DNA of 64,000 nucleotides from Aquilaria yunnanensis (taxonomy: Eukaryota > Streptophyta > Magnoliopsida > Malvales > Thymelaeaceae): positions 110,498,893-110,562,892 of the forward strand of contig CM077594.1 of NCBI GenBank assembly GCA_039654915.1. The letters are read 5' to 3'. Below are positions 38,315-49,386 of the stretch, piece after piece. Below the pieces are notes generated by a model that had not been told where the DNA came from, did not search any database, and saw nothing but the letters and a program-made list of their open reading frames with translations. A program made the translations under genes and the position numbers. Each line of letters opens with the position of its first letter. The stretch's first letter is position 1.

Positions 38315-38848
38315 AGTGTATGATTTTGGGTACAGGAACAGAGGCTAACGGCTGCTAACAGAGCTTTGAAGATCAAGGTAAAAATTGCAGCTGAAACATT
38401 ATGTATGTATGTGTGTGTATATGTATGTCCAGCTTGGATTCTTTTCGTTTGGTAACTATCGCTAGTTGATTATATGAATCCATCCATTAGAATTTTCCAT
38501 ATTCATGTTTGGCAGCTGGAAGAAGTGAGTGCAAGAAATGGTCAGTTTGGAGTTGGAGCTGCAGCAGAATGGGAGGCAGGGGAGCATGGGAACCATCAGC
38601 CTCAGACGCAGGGACTATTTCACCTCTTGGATTGCAATCCTACCTTACACATAGGGTCAGCTACCTCTCCAATTTTATCTCTTTTCAACTCCTGAATTAA
38701 TGATAATGCAACTTAACTAATCCAATTCCTATCTGGGTTTTTGGGTTGAAGGTTTGGTCCTGTTGGTTCAGGCCCCAATCTGATGGCGGGCACATCCAAT
38801 GCCGGACAAGCCACGGGCTTCATCCCAGGGGCTGAAGGGTTGCTGTGA
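33392..38848 (+). CDS. SEPALLATA-like MIKC MADS-box transcription factor, complete, eight exons
   Basis: Exons 33392-33576, 34722-34797, 35012-35073, 37653-37752, 38138-38179, 38336-38377, 38516-38655 and 38752-38848 join in frame to 247 codons plus stop. All introns are GT-AG, and exon sizes 185, 62, 100, 42 and 42 are the canonical MIKC sizes. The MADS domain is residues 1-60, the I region about 61-87, and the K domain about 88-170 ([18 protein letters not shown], then [20 protein letters not shown]). The C-terminal domain contains a SEP I motif ([14 protein letters not shown], about 203-216) and a modified SEP II motif (GFIPG followed by AEGLL). The I/K junction with [13 protein letters not shown] suggests the AGL3/SEP4 or wider LOFSEP side rather than SEP3, with moderate certainty. 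SEP proteins are nuclear and bridge floral MADS tetramers on CArG boxes. Oddities: residues 51-52 are Asn-Ser instead of the near-universal Arg-Gly in FSxRGKL, and the SEP II Trp is missing. The gene is not interrupted by stops. Confidence 0.93.
35251..36832 (-). mobile_element. Miniature LTR retrotransposon (TRIM-like) in SEP intron 3
   Basis: Two related LTRs, 35251-35777 and 36258-36832, flank only about 480 bp. A perfect 5-bp TSD ACTAT lies at 35246-35250 and 36833-36837. The primer-binding site TGGTATCAGAGC (initiator tRNA-Met type) is read on the minus strand at 36241-36252, next to the right LTR, so the element lies antisense to the host gene. The LTRs end in TG..CA on the minus strand. 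The internal part is rich in CATGAACACC-like repeats and encodes neither gag nor pol. Short interior, intact PBS and absence of coding capacity fit a TRIM-like or otherwise non-autonomous element. LTR divergence is clear, so the insertion is not recent. Confidence 0.9.
36934..37364. mobile_element. hAT-type MITE in SEP intron 3, 431 bp
   Basis: A perfect 8-bp TSD CCTATGAC lies at 36926-36933 and 37365-37372. The left end is CAGTGGCGGAGCTACGC; the right end in reverse is CAGTGGCGGAACCAG. A run of 14 or more G occurs near 36957-36970 and C-runs occur near the right end, giving further inverted symmetry. Non-coding. Confidence 0.92.
38281..38315. repeat. (GTAT)n microsatellite in SEP intron 5
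   Basis: TATATATATG followed by about seven GTAT units just upstream of exon 6. Confidence 0.9.
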
Positions 38849-39540
38849 CCTGTGTTTGGTTTTTTTTGGCTCTTTGAACTTAAAGGTGCTACAAGCAAGT
38901 AATTACTGGATCAATTATTACACCACTAAACCGTGCATGTATAGCATACTACTATATCATAAGTTTTTTGATGCTGGAAACAAGCGAATGATTTCGGGAG
39001 CATGTTTCTGAAATCAAAATCAGCTGTCTAGACCTGACTGATGACTGCTATTTTATGGCCTTTTGCTTTTGGGTCAAGATTCCAAGGCAAGCAAAGAAGC
39101 ATGCAATATCCCAATTGTAATATTCTGGGCAAAATCAAGAGGAACTTGATTTTATGTTCTTTCCTGATTATTGCTTTATTAGATCCATCGTTTTCCCACT
39201 TCTTTTAACCATTTTTCAGGGTTTAGATAGGGGCTGGGATTCTCGGGCCGCAGTCCCTAAGGATGCTGGACTTTTGGTGGGAAGCTTTCGGCTGTTTGGG
39301 GCAATGATAGTTAGTTCTAGTCCAGCGTCCAGAGTTGGCCCAAAAACTCTGATGTCCAGCTTTATTAGTCTCGGCAACCAACTCGGCGCTTCACGCATTT
39401 CAGTTAGCCAGGTTCAATTAACATTCGATTCGATCTACTCTATTAAAGGCCCTGGCTCTGCTTGGTCAGTTGTTTGTACTGATAAAAAGTAAGTATTTGA
39501 TAGTGGAATTGGCGAGCCTTGAGACTATGCAGCTAGATGT
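38849..39540 (+). other. 3' flank of the SEP gene
   Basis: The 3' UTR probably ends within the first 300 bp. A 112-codon ORF at 39154-39492 has balanced composition but no family I recognise and no start context that stands out; it may be captured or decayed sequence. Confidence 0.4.
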
Positions 39541-39784
39541 ACAAATACCTACTTAACACCGTTAAGTTTTCATTAGTTTTAAGTATAAATAGTAATTTTT
39601 ACTTTTTAGGATAAGTCATATTTAATTAGGATAATTATGGAATATATTAAACTTATTCAATTTTTTAACTATGGGAAAGTTTTAAACTTGAATTCATTTG
39701 AAAAGAAAATACTAATGAAACAAATAAATATAATATGATAAATATGGTAATTATTTAAAAATAAGTTTATTCACTATTTAAAAA

Positions 39785-40370
39785 CAAGTGAATTGTATTA
39801 AATTCTTTAGGCTATGTATTAGATTATATGTGAAATAAATTAAACTAGAAGTCAAATGTATTAATTTGTGCGACAAATTATTTACACAAGAAAATGACAT
39901 TGCCACGAAAAAAAATAAAACAACTAAACTCATCGTCACCACCAGTATCATAATCAATATCGTCATAGCCATCAATTGGATGCGAAATGTATGTAACTTG
40001 AAGTGAAATGTATTAAACTGTGTGAGATATGTATTAAATTGTAAGTGAATTGTATTAATCTGTGTGGGATGTGTTAAACTGGAAATGAAATGTATTAAAC
40101 TGTGTAGAATATGTATTAAATTGGACGTAAATTGTATTAAACTATGTGGGCTATATGTATGTAATTTGAAGTAAAATGTATTAAACTGTAAGTGAATTGT
40201 ATTAATCAGTGTGGGATGTGTTAAACTGAAAATAAAATGTATTAAACTGTGTAGAATATGTATTAAACTGGAAATGAATTGTATTAAACTATATGGGTTA
40301 TGTATTAAATTGTAACTGAAATATATTAAACTAGAAGTCAAATGTATTAATCTGTGTGACAAAACCATTA
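39785..40370. repeat. Minisatellite of about 25-35-bp units around TGTATTAAACTG
   Basis: The phrase (A/T)TGTATTAAACTGTGTG(A/G)..ATGTATTAAATTGNAAGTGAA recurs about 18 times with small changes. It is translated on the minus strand as a spurious repetitive Leu/Ile/His-rich frame. Confidence 0.85.
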
Positions 40371-40432
40371 CATGAGAAAATAACATTACCACAAAACTCA
40401 TCATCACCACCAGTACCATAATCAAGCTGTCG

Positions 40433-40753
40433 ATGAGGCTCTTGAGGAGCAAGATGGATCCCGGCGTTGGCAGGGCTACCATGGCAGCAGCAGCAGCGTC
40501 GGTGCCAGTGAACATACAAGACTGGTCAAAGATTCTGCAGGGAGAGTACGGTGAGCATCTCGGGCGAGGGAGGAAGGAGAGCGTCGGCGAGGAGGACGAC
40601 GGAGACAATGGGAAGGTTCCGCCTCACGAGTATCTGGCACGGCGATGGGGGGCGTCATCCTCGGTGCATGAAGGGATCGGGAGGACGTTGAAGGGGAGAG
40701 ATTTGAGAAGAGTTAGAAATGCTAGAATCATGTACGAAAAATTGCAGTACTGA
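40433..40753 (+). pseudogene. Fragment of an S40-like senescence regulator (DUF584)
   Basis: The frame contains the S40/DUF584 signature in order: [17 protein letters not shown], a Glu/Asp-rich stretch [17 protein letters not shown], then [20 protein letters not shown]. In intact S40 proteins the last block is followed by a short C-terminal tail containing a Trp; here it runs into [10 protein letters not shown], so the tail is altered. The usual N-terminal region of about 60-100 residues is missing. The S40 family is intronless and nuclear, acting in leaf senescence regulation, so an intronless fragment cannot by itself show retro-copying. It lies in a region with near-matching flanks TGTACAAATACCTA (about 39540) and TGTACAAGTACCTA (about 41152), so it may have been carried in by a transposon. 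Confidence 0.65.
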
Positions 40754-40779
40754 ATTATCAAACACATACAGTGAGTTTC

Positions 40780-41160
40780 TCGACGGGCCCGTCCTCATCT
40801 GTGGCGGAATCCAAAACAGAAGTGATCTCGAGCGTGGACGCAGTGGCCTCGATCTCCAGCGATTCAGCCACTGGAAGGGGCTTGAACCGGTGGGAAGAAG
40901 GTGGAGAACCAGGCTGCGAGGAGGCTGGGGAGAGGAGAGCGTTTTGAAAATAATTTCAGATTTTGCGAGAAGATGAAGCAGCCGGTTAAATGCATTTTGA
41001 AAATTACGGGAACTAAATGGTAGTTACTAAATTTACTAATTTATAAAAGGAAACTTAGTAATAATTATTATAAAAATTATGAAATTATCCTAATTGATTT
41101 AAGTTTTCTTTTAAATCTAAAACTAATTGAACCCAAACGCCATCTAATAAATGTACAAGT
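40780..41160. other. GC-rich tail next to the S40 fragment, then AT-rich repeat DNA
   Basis: 40780-40975 has open frames on both strands (for example minus-strand HRFKPLPVAESLEIEATAST) with balanced composition but no recognised domain. It could be more captured coding DNA, possibly inverted relative to the S40 piece. Confidence 0.35.
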
Positions 41161-42454
41161 ACCTAGGTGCATTTCAGAATTTGCCGGAATTGGCTATGCA
41201 GTGATTCATGAGAGAATTTAGCATCTTTGCTGTAGTTTTTATGGATGCCCTCTAACAGGCTTAATTTATTATCTCGTTAAAAGAAGTACTCGGATTTCTT
41301 CATTCATGTTTCAGGTTTTTGGAAGTCAGAGTGTTACTTGCCAGTTTGTTTGTTCCATCCTAATTACGATCGTACTTATGTATATCTAGTATTTTCAAGC
41401 GAACCAACAATTTCATTCAATTAATTATACATCGTACGTATATTTAGGCTTTCAAAAATACTTGCCAGTTTGTTCCATCCTACTTACGATCGTAAAAAAT
41501 GGTCCCCCATTGATGCGTTACGGCCCCCGATCGATCATCTTCTCGTATTAAAGAAGATACATAGTACTCCAACGCCCAGACATTTATACTTTGGAATTTT
41601 CAAAGTTTTGCTTGTTGGACCACTCTCACACTTTTAATATACACTAGTCTCTTGATTTAATAAAAAAAAAATAATACATTTTTCATTTAAAGGATGTGCT
41701 TTATTGTGTATATTATCTTATTTATAGAGTTATTTAGGTCTTCAGTTTCTACGGTGATATGTTATCTCCCATTTTTTTTGCTTTTTATTCTTCATCGCAC
41801 TTACTTCCTGATTTGGGTTAGGATCATTTAGTGCGTGCATCAAAGCTAATTAATTGGACCAACCTAAAACCCATTGTACAGTTATATATATTTTTATTCT
41901 TATTATGGAGATGGAGTTATTTGGTCCTTACAATTGGATAGTTCACATTGAAAGTTCGTTTCATATTTGGTTCTCTTGATGCGATTGGACAGTGAGGGAA
42001 GACCCCAATTTCTTAATTAAATCGTACGTTGTGACAATATATGCTCTATGCTTGAATAGGACATTTATTTATTATATATGAATTAAACATGGGAATAATT
42101 TTCGTAAACAAAAAAAAAAAACAAGCAAAAACAAAAGACTACGGACTAAGAAGCTCAACCACATGGTATATAAGCGTTCCCACCATCCCGGTGCATTGAT
42201 TAAAAGGGACATCAGGAAGTCTGGAGTTGAACATTGTCCTCCATATTTCCCTCACAAATAACCTAAAATATTGGTTTGGGTGATTTTCAAATCACAAAAA
42301 ACTAGATATTTCTTTATTCACTGTAAAGATGATTATGATTAAAGAAAATTGGTACATATATAAGCGCAACAAGAACACATTTGATTCGTTATTCAAGACT
42401 AGTACCCTACCCTGTGTACGAGGCATTAGCTTCGAATGATACTGGGCTAATATG
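41161..42454. other. Intergenic DNA
   Basis: A short internal duplication, TTGCCAGTTTGTTTGTTCCATCCTA / CTTGCCAGTTTGTTCCATCC, lies at about 41338 and 41461. No gene or bounded element was recognised. Confidence 0.4.
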
Positions 42455-42463
42455 TTTACATTA

Positions 42464-43697
42464 GGTAAAAATATTAAATTTGTCATTAAAATTTTACTCT
42501 AGGAGCGGGTATATTATTATAGTTTTTTTTTTACTCAATCTCCCACTAATATTTTAAAATGAGCCGGATACGCTACTGAAGTTTTAAATAAATAATGGAT
42601 ATGTCACTGACCATTAAAAATCTAATGGAAAACGTTAAAAAACCAACAAAAAACATTAAAAATAACAACTTTTAAAATTTTAGGATAATAATGCATATTT
42701 TAACAAACTTTAAATACTTTTTATAATTAAACTCTCTTTCTTTCAAGAATGTCAGCGAGGAGATTAACAGTAGAGACAAAAGGAGGACAGCAATAAGGTT
42801 GAAGTGCTGGCAATAGAGATAACACCAGGGCTTAAATACTAATGGCAGAAATCAAACCCTCCTTTAACAAAAATCTTAAAGATCCTGATATTTTTTTAAA
42901 GAGTAAATTGCGTAAATAGTCCCTAACCTTTAATTGTAGTTTCATTTTAGTCCTTAACCTATTGAATATTCTGTTTTGGTTCATAACCTACTAAAATTAT
43001 TTGGTTTTGGTCCCTCACCAGATGAAATGTCCCTCACCAGATGAAATTCATTAACTCAGAATAACTTTCTGACGTAAACTTTTAAAACTTTAATTTAAAT
43101 ATTCGGTAACTATGTTCCAATAAATTTAAGCAGTTTAATATTTTTTGATAGCAAATAAACAATTTAAATTAATAATTTTTTCTTTTTGAATAAAATAAGT
43201 TCAATTAACAGAAAGAAAAACATGATGATTTGAATTTTTTATTAACTATAAAAATTATTATATAAATTAAATTTATTATAAAATAATTACCGAATAGTTT
43301 AAATTATAATTTAAAAAATTTTTGTCGAACAAATATTTTAAGTTAACATATTTCATTCAATGGGGACCAAAATGAAATTTTTTTAATAGATTTAGGACTA
43401 AAATGAAACTTTTTAATAGGTTTTAGACCAAAACAGAATATTCAATAAATTAAGGACTAAAATGAAACAATAGTTAAAGGTTAGGGATCATTTATGTAAT
43501 TTACTCTTTTTTTAAAGATACATAACAACCCCAAGATTTTAAAACCTGCTATTTTTACCCTTTTCTGTTATTTTTCTAACTAATAGTGGCATATTCGGCC
43601 TATTTTAAAACATTAGTGAGAGATTGGACAAAAAAAACTATAGTGGCACATCTGCTCCATACCCAAAATATTAGTGGCAAATTTTGATATTTCTGCC
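42464..43697. mobile_element. MULE-type element, 1.23 kb including a nested one
   Basis: A perfect 9-bp TSD TTTACATTA lies at 42455-42463 and 43698-43706. The left end is GGTAAAAATATTAAATTTG and the right end in reverse is GGCAGAAATATCAAAATTTG. The inverted repeats run about 170 bp per side (CAATCTCCCACTAATATTTT mirrored by CAATCTCTCACTAATGTTTT). It is split by the 606-bp element at 42901-43506; without it the element would be about 618 bp. Non-coding. Confidence 0.9.
42901..43506. mobile_element. Nested MULE-type element, 606 bp
   Basis: A perfect 10-bp flank TTTTTTTAAA lies at 42891-42900 and 43507-43516. The left end is GAGTAAATTGCGTAAATAGT, followed by CCCTAACCTTTAA; the right end in reverse is GAGTAAATTACATAAATGAT, also followed by CCCTAACCTTTAA. 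It carries several AGTCCTTAACCTATTGAATA-type motifs mirrored on the other arm. The T/A-rich TSD is less informative than a complex one, but the TIRs are long. Confidence 0.85.
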
Positions 43698-43824
43698 TTT
43701 ACATTATTTGCATTTGTAAGTCTGTGCTTTTTATTCCTTCCCCTTTTTTATTTTTTTATTTTTTAATGTCCCTCTTGCCCCCTTTTTTTTTTTGAGTTAG
43801 TGCCATGTTTTGTTAAGTGATATA

Positions 43825-44389
43825 ATAGCGTCTCCAACGGTTCTTCAATAATTTTCTGTAAAATAGAAAAATTAAAATTAAAATCTCCATAATTTTTTGC
43901 TCTAACTTTAACAGTTTTTCTATTTTATAGAATCTTACATTTATTATATAATAATTAAATATTATGCATTAAAGCAAATATAAATTAATGGTTAGTTTAA
44001 TTATTATAATAATTAAATATTCTATATTTAAAACAAATTCAAAATATTCGATAGTTTGTCCTCTCTTGTTTACGTGTGAGTGGATAATGATTTGTTGCTA
44101 GCTTCCTTTCCAATCATAGTTGTTATCTCTTACTTGTTAGTAGAATCAATAAATACGAAAATAACTTATTACTAAACAAATAAGAAACAATAAATGTGAA
44201 AAAATTATTAATTTTTCATTCCCCTAAATTTTTAGCATTTCTGAAGATATAGAGAATAAAAATCTTTTCTCTCATCTTATTCCTTATTTATTTAGAGAAT
44301 GAGATAAGAAACTGTTAGACTGAAAATCAGCTCCATATTCCCTAAAATAGGTAAAATTTATAAAATTGGGAAACTCTTGGAGATGCTCT
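43825..44389. mobile_element. MITE with GAGCATCTCCAA-type ends
   Basis: The left end contains AGCGTCTCCAACGGTTC; the right end in reverse is AGAGCATCTCCAAGAGTTTC. Inner arms mirror each other (TTTTCTATTTTA, CATTCTCT / AGAGAATG). The flanks AGTGATAT and AGTGAATT agree in 6 of 8 bases, which leaves hAT or another superfamily open. Confidence 0.5.
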
Positions 44390-44864
44390 AGTGAATTGTT
44401 CATTTTAGTGACTAAAAATCGTTACATATTCCTATTTTTTTATTTCATTCTAATTATATATGTGAAACTTTTCAAAACTAATAACACTACAAGAAAAACA
44501 GCCTTTAGCGACGGTTGAATTAGTGACGGCTAAAAATCGTTGCTAATTAGCGACGGTAATTAATCGCTAATAGTCCGGTGAAACTTTAGCGACGGCTGTA
44601 GGTTGCTAAATTTTAGTGACGGTAATTTAGTGACGGTTAGCTATCGCTAAGTTTAGTGACGCATTACCTTCGCTAACGTTAGCGACGTATTACCGTTGCT
44701 AATTTAGTGACGGTTAGTCGTCGCTAATTTTAATAACGCATTACCTTCGCTAGATTAGTGACGGTTGACCGTCGCTAACGTTAACGACGTATTACCGTCG
44801 CTAATTTAGTGACGGTTGACCGTCGCTAATGTTAGCGACTTATTATCGTCCCTAATTGTATCAT

Positions 44865-47600
44865 GTGACATCAAATTTTTGACATTTTATTTTACTTATT
44901 GTTTAACATTGTAGAATGTAGTTCAACAAAACCAGTTATCGTTTTATATGTCACTTGTTTAATTGTATAATTAAAATTTTTAATTTCATTAATTCAGCAT
45001 ACAAACATATCTCCATATTTTGTTTAGTAATTAAAACAAATATATTTAATGAAAATTAAATTCATTTGAATTGATTTATTATCACATGAGTCTTTACCAT
45101 TTATTAATATTATATTGTCATTTTGGGTTAGTAGTATTATGTTAACACCGATCGAGAGGAATTAGTCGCTACTTTTAAGTGACACACAGCCGTGGCTATG
45201 CAATAACTTTAATTCTCTTCCACTCCATTGAAGTTAGTGACGGTTAACCGTCGCTAATGTTAGTGACGGCTTACCGTTGCTAATTTAGTGACGGTTAACC
45301 GTTGCTAATGTTTGTGACGGCTTACCGTCGCTAATTTAGTGACGGTTATTCGTCGATAATGTTCGTGACGTCTTACCGTTACTAATTTAGTGACGGTTAA
45401 TCGTCGATAAATTTAGTGACTGATTACCGTCGCTAAATTTAATGACTGATTACCGTCGCTAATTTAGTGACGTGTAGTCGTCACTAACGCGAACAAAATT
45501 CCAAAAACCAGTAATAGTTGGATTGTGTTAGTAATTTTTTATGGTCATGTAGTAGTAATAGTTATTACTGACGGTTTGCCCGTGGTTATTTAGATATGGT
45601 TATTATTGGCCTTATTGATTATGTTACATCTAGTTCAACAAAACCAATAATCATTTTTTATGTCACATGTTTAATTGTATAATTATAATTTTTTATTTGA
45701 TTAATTCAACATACAAAGCTCTAAATATTTTTAGCAGTAATTAACAACAAATCTATTTAATGAAAATACAAGTTATGGACCATCGATTTAATTGTGACAT
45801 GAGGCTTAACCATTTATTACTATTTTGTTAATCTCATAGTTTATACTAGCGAGGGCCATTAGTCGCTAGTTCTAAGCGACTTTAAGCCGTCGCTATACAG
45901 TCACTTACTGCCTCCTTTAACGCCCCGTGTCTTTTGCCCTCTTTAGTTCCTGTGCGTTGCTTGTTTTGTTCGCACTGAATTGAGCTTCTCCATTTTCGAG
46001 CCTTTTCTCCAATCTTCTCTGCCTCCCTTTCCCTAGCCTAAATCGCCAGCTCTAGTCGAACGCCCCATTCTTTCACACCTCCTCTTCCGCAGCCTCACAG
46101 ACGCAACGCGAAAAGGCCTTATATTAGTGACAGTTATGCGTCGCTAACATTAGTGACGGATTAACGTCACTAATTTAGTGACGGTTATGCGTCACTAAAT
46201 TTTAGTGACTGTTTAAAGTCACTAATTTAGTGATGGTTATGCGTCGCCAACATTAGTGACAAATTAACGTCGCTAATTTAGTAACGGTTATGCGTCACTA
46301 AATTAGTGACGACTTACCGTCGCTAATTTAGTGACTGTTATGCGTCACTAAAATTAGTGACATCTTACGCTCGCTAATTTAGTGACTTTTAACCGTCGCT
46401 AAATTTAACAAAATCGAAACATATAGTAATAGTTCTCATATGTTAGTCATTTCTTATGCTCAATTGTCATCTCCTTTAACATAAATATATTTTTTTAAAT
46501 ATATGTACTGTTGTTGATTTGTGGACCTTAAACTTAGATAAAAGTTTAGTAGATGGTTATGGGCCGCTACCTGACGTATTCAAGATGAAAGCAAATAAAC
46601 TACTTTATGATATTACTCATAAACAAAATTTTGGCAAATGAGTTGTGGGTAAGCTATTATTTTATTGATATCTAACTACATATTGCTTTTTTATTATAAA
46701 TAATAACCAATTTCCTTATTTATTAAAATTATTTAATGCATATTTGTTCATGTAAATGTTTTTCAGAACGTGTAAATTTTTTCACTACTTTATATAATCA
46801 AGTTTAAAAAAATTGTGGCTTACCACATGTTCATTATGGTGGTTTGGTTAGAGGAATCGATGAGTTAGCCAAGTTGAAAAAAATATTTTTCTTCATTTAT
46901 GTACAGTTTTCCTGATCACGATAAAGGCCGAAATGCATTTGAAATAGTGGTTTGCTAAAATTTAATCTTAATAGCCTTTAGTACTGCTCGATTATTTAAT
47001 CTTTATAATGTGACCTCCAATTTTTCACAATTTATTTTACTTATTGTTTATATTAAATGTAGTTGAATAAAACCAGTTATTGTTTTGTATGTCACTGATT
47101 TAATTGTATATTTATAATTTTTAATTTGATTACTTAAGCATACAAATCTCGAAATATTTTTTTACTAATTAAGAAATAATATATTTAATGAAAATTATAT
47201 TAATTGACCATTGGTTTATTGTCACATGACGGTTAACCATTTATTATTATTTTATAATCTCAATTTGGGGTAAGGTTAATATTAAGAAAAGTAACGACAG
47301 CAAGTAGTCGCTAGTTCTAACCGACAGTAAGCTGTCACTTAGCATTATATTTCTTTAACCCCAAATGCACCGAGTTCTCCTCTTTCAGTCTGCACGAAGC
47401 CTCTACTCTTCGCACTGACTTCTTCTGTTTCCTCTCCACTTCAAAGCCCTGCTCGCCTGCTCCAATTTCCTTTGCCTTCCCTTCCCCATCCTAATTCGCT
47501 AGCTCTAAAAGTCATGCCCCAGTCATTCAGCCCTCGCCTACCTTCCGAATCGTAGTTGCAAGTCTGCTGCTCTGCTGTGTCGGCCCGAATTGAAGTTAAT
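44865..47600. repeat. Three direct modules inside the CACTA element
   Basis: Three copies of a roughly 350-bp AT-rich module occur at about 44865-45215, 45600-45900 and 47005-47300. Shared phrases, in order, include AACAAAACCAGTTATCGTTTT, ATGTCACTTGTTTAATTGTA, AATTCAGCATACAAA, TATTTAATGAAAAT and a final TCGCTAGTTCTAA. The last two copies are each followed by a related GC-richer leader-like block (about 45900-46110 and 47330-47600), with CTCCAATTTCCTTTGCCTTC/CTCCAATCTTCTCTGCCTCC and CCTAA(A/T)TCGC(C/T)AGCTCT. The first two are followed by subterminal-repeat blocks. Confidence 0.8.
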
Positions 47601-47852
47601 CGGTCCTCTCACCCGTTGATCAACTTCGAGACGCTTATCTCCTGACTCAGGTGTTGATCAACTCCTCAGGTTTAACTCGCACCGGTTGACTGCTTTATTT
47701 TGGAGCTTATTGTTCTAGGTGTTGTCTGATTGTGCCCCTTTTGAATTTCTATCTGTCTTTGTCGTTGTTCGCGAATATGCTCTTCTGGTTATCTCTACTG
47801 ATTAACATTTCTTAGGTTAAGATAAGCTATTCAGCTAATTAAATCGTGTAAC

Positions 47853-48434
47853 ATGAAAGTCTTAAAAGTTGATATGAATCTCTTGTGTATTTTTGTTGAA
47901 ACACTAGATGACACCTTATATTTACTTAGGACTCGAAATGGACTTGATGGACTTGGTTGGGCTACAGATTATGAAAAGCACAATGGCATAACAGAGCTAT
48001 TGGAAATTTTGGGCAGTATAATAAATGGGTTTGCACTACCACTGAAAAAAGAGCACAAATTGTTTCTGGTTCGTGCCTTGATACCCCTGCACAAACCAAA
48101 GTGCATAGCCATGTATCACCAGCAACTATCATACTGCATCACTCAATTTATGGAAAAAGATTGCAAACTTGCTGATACAGTTATAAGGGGTGTCCTAAAG
48201 TATTGGCCAATTACGAATAGTTCAAAAGAGGTTATGTTCCTTGGGGAACTGGAGGAAGTTCTAGAAGCGACACAGTCTGCTGAATTTCAACGTACTATGG
48301 GACCCTTATTCCGCCAAATAAGTCTATGCTTGAGTAGTCCACATTTTCAGGTTAGTACAGCTACTGTGTACATATTTGAAAAAAACCTTTCTGAACAAAG
48401 TCTGAATAGATTATTTAGTGCTTTAGTTAGTTAA
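47853..48434 (+). CDS. Captured fragment of a PP2A regulatory subunit B' (B56)
   Basis: The segment from about 47979 to 48350 encodes about 124 residues without a stop and follows the B56 family closely: [75 protein letters not shown], then [14 protein letters not shown]. It then meets GTTAGT, which looks like the intron donor expected after the SSPHFQ codon block. B56 subunits are HEAT-like repeat proteins of about 500 aa that direct PP2A to substrates; only the middle quarter is present. The upstream 42 codons ([12 protein letters not shown]...) do not match the family, so the start at 47853 is formal. The ORF runs past the donor to 48434. Its position inside a CACTA element marks it as transduplicated host sequence. 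Whether it is expressed is unknown. Confidence 0.8.
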   Translation: MKVLKVDMNLLCIFVETLDDTLYLLRTRNGLDGLGWATDYEKHNGITELLEILGSIINGFALPLKKEHKLFLVRALIPLHKPKCIAMYHQQLSYCITQFMEKDCKLADTVIRGVLKYWPITNSSKEVMFLGELEEVLEATQSAEFQRTMGPLFRQISLCLSSPHFQVSTATVYIFEKNLSEQSLNRLFSALVS

Positions 48435-49386
48435 TTTAAATTGCTCAATGATATAAAATCTAAATTGCAAAACTTCTGATTTTATTTTGGTCATTTATTT
48501 CTTAATTCTAACTTCTGCAAATTTCTTTATACAAGTTTATATTACCTGTTGTTATTGAACAATTTGTTCTTTTTCTTTTTTCTCTTTTTTTCTCTCTTTT
48601 ATCTGGTCTGTTGTTTAGGACATCATTTTCGTTCAATTGAATCTTTTAAGCCTTTTTTAGAGAGACTGTGTTCACAGATGGGTTAGTTTCACAAAGAATC
48701 TGGTATGTTTATTTTCCTCCTTGTACGTGATGCCTAATAAGTCGTGATGTGGGGCATAGCAGACATTATGGTGGATAAGCATATTTTGTTAGTGATATTA
48801 ATTTTTTTAACTGGTTGAGAATTACCCAAATTGCCAGTCACGGTAGAACTTTATTCTGTCATGGTCTTTGAGATGCAACAAGAAAACTACAACTCAAGTA
48901 AGTATTGATGGCATCAAAATTAGATGGTGGCTTTACTTAGACTCTTGCAGACATTGCTATTGATGATTTAGAGACTGTTCATGAAAGGCGGGAAGCAAAA
49001 CTTTTGTGGATCCATCTAGTAACTTTTTGGTGATTAGGAGGGAGAAAAGTAAGGGAGCGTTTCAAAGAGTGTTTGTGTTTTGTTGAGTTCGGTTTTGCTC
49101 CTAACTTTTGATGTAGATGTTGTATATTATGGATGAAATGAAGAATATATAAATAAAATATCAATGTTTTATTGCAAATAGAGTCTGGGCATTGTTGTGG
49201 CAGCACTTACCAATTCTCTCTTCTTCACTCCAGTGGTAAAACAGAAAACCAAAAAAAAATTGTCTTTCTTCTCTTCCGACATTCCCGACAAATCAAGTTC
49301 ATAAATTCGTAGCACATGAAAAAACCAACGACTTATATAAAACCAATGTGCTTTTGCTATGGAATAGTAAACTCCATTAACTGACT

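Noticed and set aside
39778..40608. 276-codon minus-strand ORF
   Set aside because: Most of it is the TGTATTAAACTG minisatellite read in reverse, and its start overlaps the S40 fragment antisense.
42120..42240. Possible tRNA-derived SINE
   Set aside because: A- and B-box-like words were considered, but they are too far from consensus and no tail or TSD was seen.
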